A DNA stretch of 38,156 nt from Deltaproteobacteria bacterium (lineage in GTDB: Bacteria; Myxococcota_A; UBA9042; DTJE01). How positions within the stretch are numbered: position 1 is the stretch's first letter; each line of letters starts with the position of its first letter. Below are positions 16,801 to 27,063 of this stretch, in pieces. The notes under the pieces are model-generated. The model was given only the letters and a program-made list of their open reading frames with translations, was not told the DNA's origin and did no database searches. The position numbers were made by a program, and so were the translations under genes. Location: assembly GCA_016875475.1 (NCBI GenBank), contig VGRB01000005.1:1-38156 (forward strand), read 5' to 3'.

Positions 16801-19524
16801 ATGGACGCCACGTCACGCGTCGAGATCGTGCTCACGCCCGGCGGTCGCCTCGTGCTGTCGCCCTCGGAGGACGGCGTCCCGCTGGACCCCGCGACGGCCG
16901 GTCCGCTCCTCGCCGCGTTCGCCGACGGCACGGGCCCGGGCCTGCTCAGGCTCGGCGCGGGCGAGGTCGGCACGGCCCTGCCCGCGGTGCTCTCGTACTG
17001 GCGGGAGTTCGCGGCGCGGTACGTGACCGCGGTGTGCTCGGCGCCGGAGGCGGCGGACGGCGGGGAACGCGGGGGGGGGATCCGCGTGCCCGCGCCCGCG
17101 GCGGACGACCTCGCACCGCTCGCGCTCGCCGCGCCGCCGATGCGGGGCGCCGAGTACGTGACCCCCGACCTGCTCGCCGCGCTCTGGCGGCAGATCGACG
17201 GCGCGTTCATGGCCGCGCTCGCGGACTCCGGCAGGAGCGTCACCGAGCTGCTCAAGACCTTCCACCCGGCCTGGAACCTGGTCGGGCGCGTTCACTTCCA
17301 CCTCGCGGAGAACCGGAAGGATCCGGACCGGCCGTTCGCGTTCATGGCGACCTACACGACGCGCCTGTCCGCCCACGCGCGTGCGCAGCACCTGCCGCTC
17401 GGCCAGGCCCTCCGCGAGTACGCGGGCGCGGCGAGCCGCGGGAAGCTCCTGTCGCTGCTGGTGCCGGTCAACAACGCGGCGGAGTCGTGCCCCTGGGTCC
17501 GCGCCATGGTCGAGTCGAACGAGGTCTTCCACCCGCTCCGCTGGACCCCGCGCGAGGCGGTCCGGATGCTCCGGGACGCACCAGCGCTCGAGGCCGCGGG
17601 AGTGGTCGTGCGGATGCCTGCGACGTGGCGCGCGGGCAGGCCGTCGAAGGCGGTCGCGAAGGCCACGATCGGCGGCAATCGGCCGTCGAAGCTGGGCACG
17701 GACGGGGTGCTGGACTTCCATCTCGACGTCGCGATCGACGGCGAGCCGCTGACGGAGGCGGAGGTGCGCGACCTGCTCCGGGCGACGGACGGGCTCGCGC
17801 TCGTCCGCGGCGGTTGGGTCGAGGTCGATCCGGACCGCCTGCAGCGTGCGATCGACCGCCTCCGCGAGGTCGAGCGCGTGGCTCGTGCCGAGGGCCTGAG
17901 CTTCGCGGACGCCATGCGCCTGCTCGCCGGCGCGGGTCCGGACGCCGGGGGGGAGGAGGACGAGGACGGGACCGGGCGGTGGGCCGAGGTCGCGGCCGGG
18001 CCGTGGCTCCGGGAGACGCTCGCCGGGCTCCGCACCCCCGAGGGGCTCTCCGCGGTCGATCCGGGGGCGGCGCTTCGCGGCACGCTCCGGCCGTACCAGC
18101 AGGTCGGCGTCCGGTGGCTCCACCTCGTGTCGCGGCTCGGGCTCGGCGCGTGCCTCGCGGACGACATGGGCCTCGGCAAGACGATCCAGGTGCTCTCGCT
18201 GCTGCTGGTCCGCAAGGCCCGCGGCGAGACCGGCGGCCGCCCGAGCCTGCTCGTCGCGCCCGCCTCGCTGCTCGCGAACTGGGTCGCCGAGGCGGGTCGG
18301 TTCGCCCCGGACCTCCGCTGCCTCGTGGCGCACCCGTCCGCGATGCCGGCCGCGGACCTGAAGTCGCCCAGGGACGGCGTGCTGTCCGGGGCGGACCTCG
18401 TGATCACCTCCTACGGCGCGCTGCTCCGCGTGCCGTGGCTCGCGAGCACGGGCTGGGACCTGATCGCGGCCGACGAGGCCCAGGCGGTCAAGAACCCCGA
18501 TGCGAAGCAGACCCGGGCGCTGAAGAAGCTGTCGGGCCGCGCCCGCCTCGCGCTCACCGGCACGCCGGTCGAGAACCGGCTGTCCGACCTGTGGTCCCTC
18601 TTCGACTTCATCAACCCGGGCCTGCTCGGGTCGGCGCGCGAGTTCACCGCGTTCTCGAAGCGCCTCGCCGACCGGAAGCACAACGCCTACGCGCCGTTGC
18701 GTGACCTCGTGCGGCCGTACGTGCTGCGCCGGATGAAGACGGACAAGGCGGTGATATCCGACCTGCCGGACAAGACCGAGGTCAAGGCCTTCTGCCCGCT
18801 GACGCGCCGCCAGGCCGTGCTGTACGAGCAGGCCGTGCGCGAGCTGGCCGAGCAGCTCGACGGCGCGGACGGCATCCGTCGCAAGGGCGTGGTGCTGGCG
18901 GCCCTGATGCGGTTCAAGCAGGTCTGCAACCACCCGTCCCAGTGGCTCGGGGACGGGGCGTGGGCCGAGGCGGACAGCGGCAAGCTCGCGCGCCTGCGCG
19001 AGATCGCGGAGGTCGTCGCGTCGCGCCAGGAGAAGGTGCTCCTGTTCACGCAGTTCCGGGAGGCCACGGCGCCGCTCGCGGCGTTCCTGGGGGGGGTGTT
19101 CGGGCGGCCGGGGCTCGTGCTGCACGGCGAGACCGCGGTCTCGAAGCGGGCGGACCTCGTGCGCCGGTTCCAGGAGGACGAGTCGGTCCCGTTCTTCGTG
19201 CTGTCGCTGAAGGCGGGCGGGTCCGGCCTGAACCTGACGGCCGCGTCCCACGTGGTCCACTTCGACCGGTGGTGGAACCCCGCGGTCGAGAACCAGGCCA
19301 CCGACCGGGCGTTCCGCATCGGCCAGACCCGCAACGTGCTGGTCCACAAGTTCGTCTGCCGGGGCACGGTCGAGGAGAAGATCGACGCGCTGATCGAGTC
19401 GAAGCGGCAGCTCTCCCGCGACGTGCTGGAGGGTGGGGGCGAGGCGATGCTGACCGAGATGTCCGACGACGAGCTGATGCGGCTGGTCGCGCTCGACGTG
19501 CGGACCGCGATGCAGGAGGCGTGA
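16801..19524 (+). CDS. SNF2-family DEAD/DEAH helicase
   Basis: LRPYQQVGVRWLHLVSRLGLGACLADDMGLGKTIQVLSLLL, AADEAQAVKNPD (DEAQ), ALTGTPVENRLSDLWSLFDFINPGLLG, HFDRWWNPAVENQATDRAFRIGQTRNV. Confidence 0.95.
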   Translation: MDATSRVEIVLTPGGRLVLSPSEDGVPLDPATAGPLLAAFADGTGPGLLRLGAGEVGTALPAVLSYWREFAARYVTAVCSAPEAADGGERGGGIRVPAPAADDLAPLALAAPPMRGAEYVTPDLLAALWRQIDGAFMAALADSGRSVTELLKTFHPAWNLVGRVHFHLAENRKDPDRPFAFMATYTTRLSAHARAQHLPLGQALREYAGAASRGKLLSLLVPVNNAAESCPWVRAMVESNEVFHPLRWTPREAVRMLRDAPALEAAGVVVRMPATWRAGRPSKAVAKATIGGNRPSKLGTDGVLDFHLDVAIDGEPLTEAEVRDLLRATDGLALVRGGWVEVDPDRLQRAIDRLREVERVARAEGLSFADAMRLLAGAGPDAGGEEDEDGTGRWAEVAAGPWLRETLAGLRTPEGLSAVDPGAALRGTLRPYQQVGVRWLHLVSRLGLGACLADDMGLGKTIQVLSLLLVRKARGETGGRPSLLVAPASLLANWVAEAGRFAPDLRCLVAHPSAMPAADLKSPRDGVLSGADLVITSYGALLRVPWLASTGWDLIAADEAQAVKNPDAKQTRALKKLSGRARLALTGTPVENRLSDLWSLFDFINPGLLGSAREFTAFSKRLADRKHNAYAPLRDLVRPYVLRRMKTDKAVISDLPDKTEVKAFCPLTRRQAVLYEQAVRELAEQLDGADGIRRKGVVLAALMRFKQVCNHPSQWLGDGAWAEADSGKLARLREIAEVVASRQEKVLLFTQFREATAPLAAFLGGVFGRPGLVLHGETAVSKRADLVRRFQEDESVPFFVLSLKAGGSGLNLTAASHVVHFDRWWNPAVENQATDRAFRIGQTRNVLVHKFVCRGTVEEKIDALIESKRQLSRDVLEGGGEAMLTEMSDDELMRLVALDVRTAMQEA

Positions 19525-19525
19525 C

Positions 19526-20845
19526 GTGGGACGGTGGGGACGGTACGGACGGGACCGGTACGGGCGGGGGAGCGGCTACGGCGGGTTCGCGCCGTACGTA
19601 CCCGTGGCCGTGCGGCGCGCGAACGCGGCGAAGGAGATGGCGAAGCTCGCGAAGAAGGGCGTCCACGTCTCGCCGGTCGTGATCGAGGGGCGGGCGATCG
19701 CGAGCACCTTCTGGGGCAAGGCGTGGTGCGACAACCTCGAGCGCTACAGCGACTTCGAGAACCGGCTGCCCCGGGGCCGGGCCTACGTGCGCAACGGGTC
19801 GGTGGTCGATCTCCAGATCGGAAAGGGGGTGGTCGGCGCCACGGTCAGCGGGTCGGCTCTGTACACCGTGAAGGTCTCGGTGAAGCCGGTCCCGGCGGCC
19901 CGCTGGAAGGCCCTGTGCGAGGACTGCGGCGGCGCGATCGACTCGGTGATCGAGCTGCTCCGGGGCCGCTTCTCGAAGGCGGTCATGGAGCGCATCTGCC
20001 GGCAGGGCACCGGGCTGTTCCCGTCGCCGTCCGAGATCGAGATGCACTGCTCGTGCCCGGACTGGGCGACGATGTGCAAGCACGTGGCCGCGGTCCTGTA
20101 CGGGATCGGGGCTCGCCTGGATGAAAGCCCGGATCTGCTGTTCCGGCTGCGCGACGTGGACCCGGCGGACCTGATCGCGAACGCGGGCAAGGGCCTGACC
20201 GGCGCGACCGCGGCGCCCGCCTCCGGGAAGGTGCTTGGAGAAGGCGACCTGTCCGCGATCTTCGGCGTCGAGATGGCGGAGGCCGCGCGGCCCTCCCCGG
20301 CGAAGCGCGCCCGCCCGAGCAAACCCGTGCCCGTGCCCCTGCCCGAGCCCGAACCCGAGCCCAGGCCCGCTGCCCGTGCCCGCCCGCCCCGGCAGCCGCC
20401 CCGGATCGACAGGAAGCCGGCCGCGGCAGCGCCCGCAGCGGCCACTCCGGTCGCGCTTCCCAAGCGCACGCCGGTCCGGATGCTCGCCGGGATCCACGCC
20501 GGCCGGACCGGGTTCGTGTCCTGGGCGAACGCCGACGGGAGCGTCCATACCGTGTCCTTCGACGACGGACAGGGGAAGGCCGCGACGCAGGTACGGTCAT
20601 CGAGCTTCGGGGTGAAGTGGGAGCTCGCGCGGAGCGCGGGACCGGCCTCCCCGCTCGCGAAGGGGACCGAGGTGAGGATGACCGCGGGGATCTACCTCGG
20701 CTACTCCGGGCGGGTCGCGTCCGTGACCAACGCCAGGTCGGGCAGGGACGCGCTCTACACGCTCGCGCTCACGGGCCCCGACGGCCGCAAGGCGCGGACC
20801 ACCGTGAAGCACGGCTCCCTCGGACGGGTGTGGACGGTCGCCTGA
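19526..20845 (+). CDS. SWIM zinc-finger protein with a Pro-rich linker and two KOW-like C-terminal repeats
   Basis: SWIM motif MHCSCPDWATMCKHVAAVLYGIG. GTG start 1 nt after the SNF2 stop. C-terminal VRMLAGIHAGRTGFVSW and VRMTAGIYLGYSGRVASV. Confidence 0.85.
   Translation: MGRWGRYGRDRYGRGSGYGGFAPYVPVAVRRANAAKEMAKLAKKGVHVSPVVIEGRAIASTFWGKAWCDNLERYSDFENRLPRGRAYVRNGSVVDLQIGKGVVGATVSGSALYTVKVSVKPVPAARWKALCEDCGGAIDSVIELLRGRFSKAVMERICRQGTGLFPSPSEIEMHCSCPDWATMCKHVAAVLYGIGARLDESPDLLFRLRDVDPADLIANAGKGLTGATAAPASGKVLGEGDLSAIFGVEMAEAARPSPAKRARPSKPVPVPLPEPEPEPRPAARARPPRQPPRIDRKPAAAAPAAATPVALPKRTPVRMLAGIHAGRTGFVSWANADGSVHTVSFDDGQGKAATQVRSSSFGVKWELARSAGPASPLAKGTEVRMTAGIYLGYSGRVASVTNARSGRDALYTLALTGPDGRKARTTVKHGSLGRVWTVA
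20324..20368 (+). repeat. hexanucleotide-like cccg(t/a)g repeat encoding a PVPVPLPEPEPEP linker
   Basis: cccgtgcccgtgcccctgcccgagcccgaacccgagcccaggccc. Confidence 0.7.
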
Positions 20846-20951
20846 CGCCCCGGGCGACGCTGCCGCCATCCGTCCGAACCCCCCATACCCGCTTTCCCTT
20901 TTCGGCGATCCAAGGTACAGGATCCGCGGTGTGGTCGCGCGGGAGGACGCC

Positions 20952-23696
20952 ATGCGTGGACGCGGCTTCGTGGCATGGGCGCTCGCCGCGGCGGTGGGGG
21001 CCGGCGCGGCGGGGGCGGCGGGTTGCGCGGACCCGGGCAGGCCGGAGGCGGTGCCGCTCACGCGGCCCGTCACGGACCGGACGTACCTGCGGGACGGGCA
21101 CGGGCGGTACCTGACGGTGCACGGGGTCAACCTGGGCGGAAGCACCAAGGTCCCGATGACCGTGGACGGGCGGCCGATCGGCCCGGGCCAGATGGCCGAG
21201 GTCAACGCGACCGGCGTGCCGAGCTACCTGGGGCGTCCGTTCGTGCTGGCGCGCACCTGCGGCGCGGGCGAGACGGGCACGGCGGACGACCCGTGCTGCC
21301 CCACCGGGCCGGACGGCAAGGCGGACGACGCGTGCGTCCATGCCGCCGCGGACCGCGAGATGAAGGACATCGCGGACGCGGGGTTCAACGTGGTCCGCAT
21401 GCTGGTCAACTGGGAGGGCGCGGAGCCGACCGGCCGCGGGAAGTACGACGACGCGTACATCGCGAGCGTGCGCAAGGCGGTCGAGGCCGCGAACCGGCAC
21501 GGGGTCTATGTCCTCGTCGACATGCACCAGGACAGCTTCTCGCGCCACCTGGTCAGCCAGTACAACGAGTACCCGGAGGCCGCGTGGCCGGGGGCGCAGG
21601 ACGACGCGATCGCGCGCACGATCCTGTCGCTGCTGCCGGGGCCGGACGGGAAGTACACCGACGCGGTCCGCGGCGAGGGCGCGCCGCGGTGGATCGTGGA
21701 GCAGTGCCTCCAGGAGAAGGACCTCGACTCGCCGCACTGGGGCAGGCCGCGGCTGCTGTCCGGGCTGTCGAAGACCGACCCGGGCACGGCGGACTTCCTG
21801 GTCAAGCTCGGAAACCTGCTCGGGAAGCTCCTCGGCGGGGGCGGCGGCGCCCCGGCCATCCCGCCGTGGGTCGCGTACCTGCTCGACCACCTGCCCGAGG
21901 GGAGCCCCCCCGTGTGGGAGACCGTGGACCCGCTCCCGTTCACCAACTGGGGCCTGATGTCGATGACGTCGGTCGACACGGCGCGCGCGTTCGGCTGCCT
22001 GATGGCGCTCGACCCGGTGAGGAAGCTGAACCCGGGCTGGCCGCGGATGAGGGCGCTGGAGTGCCGCGACGGCAGGCACCGGCCGACCGACTTCCGGCGC
22101 TGCGACGCCGGGAAGGTCGAGGTGGTGAAGAAGTGTGACGACCCGGGCGCGTCGGACGCGTACCCCTACAAGCTCGACGGGTGCGCGAAGGTTCGCGAGA
22201 TCAGCGCGACCGAGTGGGTGCAGGACGCCTACGCGACCATGTGGAACCGCGTCGCGCGCGAGGTCGCGGACCTGCCGAACGTGATCGGGTACGACATCAT
22301 CAACGAGCCGAACGGGAACTTCATCGTCCTGACCGCGGACGCGGCCGTGCACGCGCTCGGCGTCGTCGATGCCGCGAAGACCACGCTCCACGACCTGCTC
22401 GGCGCGGAGAACGGCGACCTCGTGTTCGAGCTGCTGACCACGCTCCGCCTGATCCCGGACTTCGCGCCGCCGGTCGGCCCGGACTCGCCGGACCCGTGCG
22501 GCCGCATGGACAAGGCCGCGCGGGTCGCGAAGTGCAAGGCCCCCCCCGCGCTCGGCACGGACTGCGACTCGCTCGACGACGCGGCGCTGCTCAAGCGCTG
22601 CATCGCGATCGACTGGGGCCTCGACAAGCTCGACTTCATGGCGGTCGCCGGGTTCAACGTCGGGTTCGACAGGAACTTCCTGAAGCCCTTCTACGAGAAG
22701 GTCGGCGGCGCGATCCTGGCCGCGGACGCGGACGCGGTGCTCTGGCTCGAGCCGACCATGAACATCTCGATGCTGATCGGCGGCATCGGCGGCATGTGGG
22801 ACGTCGGCATGACGCGGCCCGAGAACCTGCCGCACGTCGTCTGGGCGCCGCACTTCTACGCGGACATCTACCCGTTCCCGGGCTTCAACGTGCGCATGCG
22901 CGACTTCGCGGTCGAGGAGGTCCGCTACCGCGACTACGACGCGGGCCTCGCGGGCGCGGCCACGCTCGCGACATGGAACCTCGGCAACCCCCCCGTCGTG
23001 TTCGGCGAGTTCGGCACGTACTACAGCTTCGGCGGCCACGAGAAGTCCGCCGCGGCCGGGTACGCGGTGTCCCAGCACATCCTGGACAACTACTACGAGG
23101 CGCTCGACCGGCTCGGGCTCGGGCGGATCGTGTGGTGCTACACGTCGGACAACGACGCGCACTACGGGGACCTGTGGAACAAGGAGGACTTCTCGATCCG
23201 CGGGCCCGCGATCCGCGCCGCGAACGGGAGGCTCGTGGACCCGGGGCCCTGGCGCGCCGAGCGCGGGTGGGCGCGGCCGAACGCGCGCGCGGTCGCGGGC
23301 AAGCCGATCTCCCAGCGGTACTGGTCGCCGCTGCACTGGTTCGATCCGTCGTCGGGCCAGGTGCCGCCGGCCGGCGAGTACGAGCTGACCTACGAGCGCA
23401 AGGAGACCGGCGCGCCGACCGAGATCGGCATCCCGTCGCCCCGGAACGGCGAGCGCGTCACGGACGCGGGCGGCGTGCACGTGCCGGCGTGGGAGCCGTA
23501 CCCGGACGGCTTCTACGTGTGGCTGTCCGACGGGTGGGCCGCGTACGACCCGGACCGCCGCATCCTCTACCACTGGCCGAGCGAGGACGAGCCCGGGACG
23601 CTCCACACGGTCCGCATCCGGCCGCCGCTCCCGCGCGACGAGGCGACCGGGTGGCGGTACTTCTTCAAGGGCGGCCACGTCGTGGTGGGAGGGTGA
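20952..23696 (+). CDS. glycoside hydrolase family 5-like (endoglycoceramidase-like) lipoprotein
   Basis: Lipoprotein signal ending AGAAGCADPG, VHGVNLGGSTK, acid/base VIGYDIINEPNGN, nucleophile PPVVFGEFGTYYS. Confidence 0.85.
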   Translation: MRGRGFVAWALAAAVGAGAAGAAGCADPGRPEAVPLTRPVTDRTYLRDGHGRYLTVHGVNLGGSTKVPMTVDGRPIGPGQMAEVNATGVPSYLGRPFVLARTCGAGETGTADDPCCPTGPDGKADDACVHAAADREMKDIADAGFNVVRMLVNWEGAEPTGRGKYDDAYIASVRKAVEAANRHGVYVLVDMHQDSFSRHLVSQYNEYPEAAWPGAQDDAIARTILSLLPGPDGKYTDAVRGEGAPRWIVEQCLQEKDLDSPHWGRPRLLSGLSKTDPGTADFLVKLGNLLGKLLGGGGGAPAIPPWVAYLLDHLPEGSPPVWETVDPLPFTNWGLMSMTSVDTARAFGCLMALDPVRKLNPGWPRMRALECRDGRHRPTDFRRCDAGKVEVVKKCDDPGASDAYPYKLDGCAKVREISATEWVQDAYATMWNRVAREVADLPNVIGYDIINEPNGNFIVLTADAAVHALGVVDAAKTTLHDLLGAENGDLVFELLTTLRLIPDFAPPVGPDSPDPCGRMDKAARVAKCKAPPALGTDCDSLDDAALLKRCIAIDWGLDKLDFMAVAGFNVGFDRNFLKPFYEKVGGAILAADADAVLWLEPTMNISMLIGGIGGMWDVGMTRPENLPHVVWAPHFYADIYPFPGFNVRMRDFAVEEVRYRDYDAGLAGAATLATWNLGNPPVVFGEFGTYYSFGGHEKSAAAGYAVSQHILDNYYEALDRLGLGRIVWCYTSDNDAHYGDLWNKEDFSIRGPAIRAANGRLVDPGPWRAERGWARPNARAVAGKPISQRYWSPLHWFDPSSGQVPPAGEYELTYERKETGAPTEIGIPSPRNGERVTDAGGVHVPAWEPYPDGFYVWLSDGWAAYDPDRRILYHWPSEDEPGTLHTVRIRPPLPRDEATGWRYFFKGGHVVVGG

Positions 23697-23697
23697 C

Positions 23698-25131
23698 ATG
23701 AAGACGCGCATCCTCGCGCCCCTCCTCGGCTCCCTGCTGCTGCTCGCGGCGCCCGCGGCCGCGGACGACCTCGCGACCCCGTTCGCGCCCGGCGGCGTCG
23801 ACCCGGTGACCGGCCGGGTGTCGCCCCCCCCGCCGCCTCTCCCCGGCCACCGCCTGGAGTTCCACGCGGACTTCCAGACGGTCGGGTTGTGGCGGAGCGA
23901 CCGCGACTTCACCCGCGAGGCTCCGTACTACGACCACGGCCAGTCCGCGGGCGCGATCGCGACGATCCTGACCCCGCGCCTGACCCTCCACGTCGGCGGC
24001 GCCTTCCGCGTGTACTGGGAGGCGGAGGTCGGCCTGAACTACTGGAGCCGCAACAGTCCCGACGAGCAGGACCCGACCGCGGCCGACGTCTTCGTCCTGA
24101 AGCAGCGCGAGATATTCGGCGAGGGCACGCTCGCCGGCGGGCGCTTCGGCTTCAAGGTCGGCTACCAGCGGTTCCTGGACACGACCGGGCTGTTCGTGAA
24201 CCACTGGCTCGGGGCGGCCCAGGCATGGTGGAACTTCGGCGACGCGGCGCGCGTGTCCGCGTTCTTCGCGCAGGTGCCGGACAACAACTGGGAAGGCATC
24301 ACGATCCACGACAACAACTTCGACTCCGACATCTTCCTGTTCGGCGCGCGGGCGGACGTACGGCTCGCGCCGGACCTGAGGCTGTCCATCGCGCTGCACG
24401 ACCTGTGGGACAGCCACGTCGAGGGCAAGCGGCTGTGGGTGGTGGCGCCGAACGCGCGTCTCGCGGGGCGCTTCGGGTTCGTGACCGCCTGGATCGACGG
24501 GGTGCTCCAGTACGGGAAGCGGGAGGGCGCGGCCGTCGCGCCGGGCGGGGGGCTCGACGACCAGACGCTGCTCGCGTGGGCGTGGCAGGCGCACGCGGCG
24601 TTCGACCTCGCGCCGGTCGTGCTCACGCTCAACGTGTTCGCGACCTCGCCGGACGACCGGGAGCCGGGCAACGAGCGCGACGGCACGTTCCTCTACTCCG
24701 GGAAGAACGCCTCCGCGACCTCGTACCTGACCGAGGACGAGGTGCGCGACTGGTACGACAACCTGGACGAGCGGCTGGCCGCGCCCGGGGGGGAGGCGAC
24801 GGTGCCCCGCTTCCCGTTCTACCTGGGGCGCGCGGGCCTGCTGGTCGGCGACGCGCGCGTGGCATGGACGGTCGCGCCGTGGTTCCGGCCCGCGCTGACG
24901 ATCGGCGTCGCGAGCGCGCTCAAGGCCGCGAACGCGCTCGGGAACCGCTATCTCGGGACCGAAGGCGTCCTCTCGCTCGAGTTCCGCGCGGGCGAGCACC
25001 TGGTCGCGCACGTCGTCGGGGGGGTGTTCGTCCCGGGCAAGGCCGCGTCCGTGCTGAACCGCGTGGACCCGGCCGCGCTCGCCACGGACACCGCGTGGTG
25101 GACCGAGGCGTCGTTGATGCTGCGGTACTGA
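23698..25131 (+). CDS. predicted outer-membrane beta-barrel protein
   Basis: Signal peptide MKTRILAPLLGSLLLLAAPAAADD, alternating aromatic beta-strand-like segments, terminal aromatic-rich strand EASLMLRY*. Confidence 0.6.
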   Translation: MKTRILAPLLGSLLLLAAPAAADDLATPFAPGGVDPVTGRVSPPPPPLPGHRLEFHADFQTVGLWRSDRDFTREAPYYDHGQSAGAIATILTPRLTLHVGGAFRVYWEAEVGLNYWSRNSPDEQDPTAADVFVLKQREIFGEGTLAGGRFGFKVGYQRFLDTTGLFVNHWLGAAQAWWNFGDAARVSAFFAQVPDNNWEGITIHDNNFDSDIFLFGARADVRLAPDLRLSIALHDLWDSHVEGKRLWVVAPNARLAGRFGFVTAWIDGVLQYGKREGAAVAPGGGLDDQTLLAWAWQAHAAFDLAPVVLTLNVFATSPDDREPGNERDGTFLYSGKNASATSYLTEDEVRDWYDNLDERLAAPGGEATVPRFPFYLGRAGLLVGDARVAWTVAPWFRPALTIGVASALKAANALGNRYLGTEGVLSLEFRAGEHLVAHVVGGVFVPGKAASVLNRVDPAALATDTAWWTEASLMLRY

Positions 25132-25150
25132 GCCGTCTTCGGAGGAAGTG

Positions 25151-26827
25151 ATGAGCACGATTTCGCTCTCGCCGGTGGACTGGGTCGTCGTCGCCGTGTA
25201 CTTCGTCGCGATCATCGGGATCGGCCTGTACCTGAAGGGCTACACGAAGTCCGGGGATGACTTCTTCCTCGCGGGGCGACGCAACTCGTCATGGGTCGCG
25301 GGGCTCGCCTTCCTGTCGGCGAACCTCGGCGCGCTCGAGATCCTCGGGTGGACCGGCGGGACCATGAAGTACGGGATGTTCGTCAGCCACTTCTACTGGG
25401 TCGGCGCCATCCCGGCGATGCTGTTCCTCGGCCTCTACATGATGCCGTTCTACTACTCGTCGAGGATCCACTCGATCCCGGGCTACCTGAAGCTCCGCTA
25501 CGACGAGAAGACCCGCGTGCTGAACGCGATCTCGTTCGCGGTCATGACCCTGCTGATGTCCGGCATCAACCTCTACCTGATGGCGCTCGTGTTCAAGGTC
25601 CTGCTCGGGTGGGACTGGCACGTGTCCATGTGGGTGTCGGCCGCGGCGATCGGCGTCTACATCACGCTCGGCGGCCTGATGAGCGCGATCTTCACCGAGA
25701 TCGTCCAGTTCTTCCTGATCTGGGCGGGGCTGTTCCTGGTGTCGATCCTGGGCATCATGGAGCTGGGCGGGGTGGACAAGGTGTTCGCGGGCCTGCCCGA
25801 GACCATGACCCATCTGTGGGCCACGACCGGGGACCCGTCGCAGAACGAGATGGGCATCACGTGGCTCGGGCTCGCGATGGGGCTCGGGTTCGTGCTGTCC
25901 TTCGGCTACTGGACGACCGACTTCCTGGTCGTGCAGCGCGCGTTCTCGTCAAAGGACCTGCGCTCGGCCCGCCTGACGCCGATCACGGCGTCGTTCTTCA
26001 AGATGGCGCTGCCGTTCATCGTGGTGGTCGCGGGGCTCGTGGCCTTCAAGCTCCGCGCTGCCGGGGAACTGGTCATCCCCGACGACCCGCTGAACCCGGG
26101 CAAGACGTGGAACGACGCGGCCTTGCCGATGCTCATCCTGCGCTACTACCCGACCGGGCTCGTCGGCCTCGGAATCACGGCGCTGCTCGCGGGCTTCATG
26201 GCCGGGCAGGCGGGCAACGTGTCCGCGTTCAACACCGTGTGGACCTACGACATCTACAAGGCGGTCATCCGGAAGGACGCGTCCGACGCGCACCTCCTGT
26301 GGATGGGCCGCGTCACGACCATCGTCGGCATCGTGCTCTCGGTCGCGACCGCGTACGCGGCCATGCAGTTCAACACGATCATGGACTACATCCAGGCGAT
26401 CTTCAGTTGGGTGAACGCGCCGCTGTTCGCGACCATGCTGCTCGGCATGTTCTGGCGGCGGACCACGAGCGCGGGCGCCTTCTTCGGCCTGGTCGCGGGG
26501 ATGCTGGTGTCGTTCTCGATCTTCCTCGCCTACAAGCTCGGCGCGATGCCGCAGGCGCTGTCCCAGGCGCTGACGTTCACCGAGAACCCGTCCGACATGA
26601 GCCGCAACCTGTGGCAGGCCACGTGGGCGTGGGTCGTGTGCTTCGTGCTGACCGTTGCCATCAGCCTCGTGACGAAGCCCAAGCCCGATTCGGAGCTGGT
26701 CGGGCTGGTCAAGGGGCTGACCCCGGCGGACGCGACCGCGGCCGCGGTGCCGTGGTACGGGCGGCCGGGGACGTGGGCGATCGCGGCGTGCGTGGTGCTC
26801 GTGGCGCTGAACGTCTATTTCTGGTGA
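25151..26827 (+). CDS. sodium:solute symporter family (SSS) transporter
   Basis: Multiple TM helices, GDDFFLAGRRNSSWVAGLAFLSANLGALEILGWTGGTMKYG typical of SSS/SGLT proteins. Confidence 0.9.
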   Translation: MSTISLSPVDWVVVAVYFVAIIGIGLYLKGYTKSGDDFFLAGRRNSSWVAGLAFLSANLGALEILGWTGGTMKYGMFVSHFYWVGAIPAMLFLGLYMMPFYYSSRIHSIPGYLKLRYDEKTRVLNAISFAVMTLLMSGINLYLMALVFKVLLGWDWHVSMWVSAAAIGVYITLGGLMSAIFTEIVQFFLIWAGLFLVSILGIMELGGVDKVFAGLPETMTHLWATTGDPSQNEMGITWLGLAMGLGFVLSFGYWTTDFLVVQRAFSSKDLRSARLTPITASFFKMALPFIVVVAGLVAFKLRAAGELVIPDDPLNPGKTWNDAALPMLILRYYPTGLVGLGITALLAGFMAGQAGNVSAFNTVWTYDIYKAVIRKDASDAHLLWMGRVTTIVGIVLSVATAYAAMQFNTIMDYIQAIFSWVNAPLFATMLLGMFWRRTTSAGAFFGLVAGMLVSFSIFLAYKLGAMPQALSQALTFTENPSDMSRNLWQATWAWVVCFVLTVAISLVTKPKPDSELVGLVKGLTPADATAAAVPWYGRPGTWAIAACVVLVALNVYFW

Positions 26828-26835
26828 GGTGGGAG

Positions 26836-27063
26836 ATGGACACCAGGGAACCGCTTCCGATCTGGTTCTTCGTGGGTCTCGTGCTCGGCGTGTACGGTCT
26901 GATCGTCCTCGGGGCCGGCCTCCTTGGCGGGCCCGCGGACACGGCGCTGTCGCGGAAGCTGCCGGGCGACTGGTTCGCCGCGAACCCCGGCATCTGGTGG
27001 GGCGGGCTGATGACGGTCGCGGGCGCGGTCTTCACGGCCATCGGCATGAGGAGGCCCGGATGA
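26836..27063 (+). CDS. small two-TM membrane protein
   Basis: MDTREPLPIWFFVGLVLGVYGLIVLGAGLLGG...GGLMTVAGAVFTAIGMRRPG; start closely follows the transporter stop. Confidence 0.75.
   Translation: MDTREPLPIWFFVGLVLGVYGLIVLGAGLLGGPADTALSRKLPGDWFAANPGIWWGGLMTVAGAVFTAIGMRRPG

Noticed and set aside
20769-23912. 1047-aa minus-strand ORF opposite the GH5 gene
   Set aside because: Arg/Val/His-rich shadow translation. The plus-strand frame has signal peptide and catalytic motifs.
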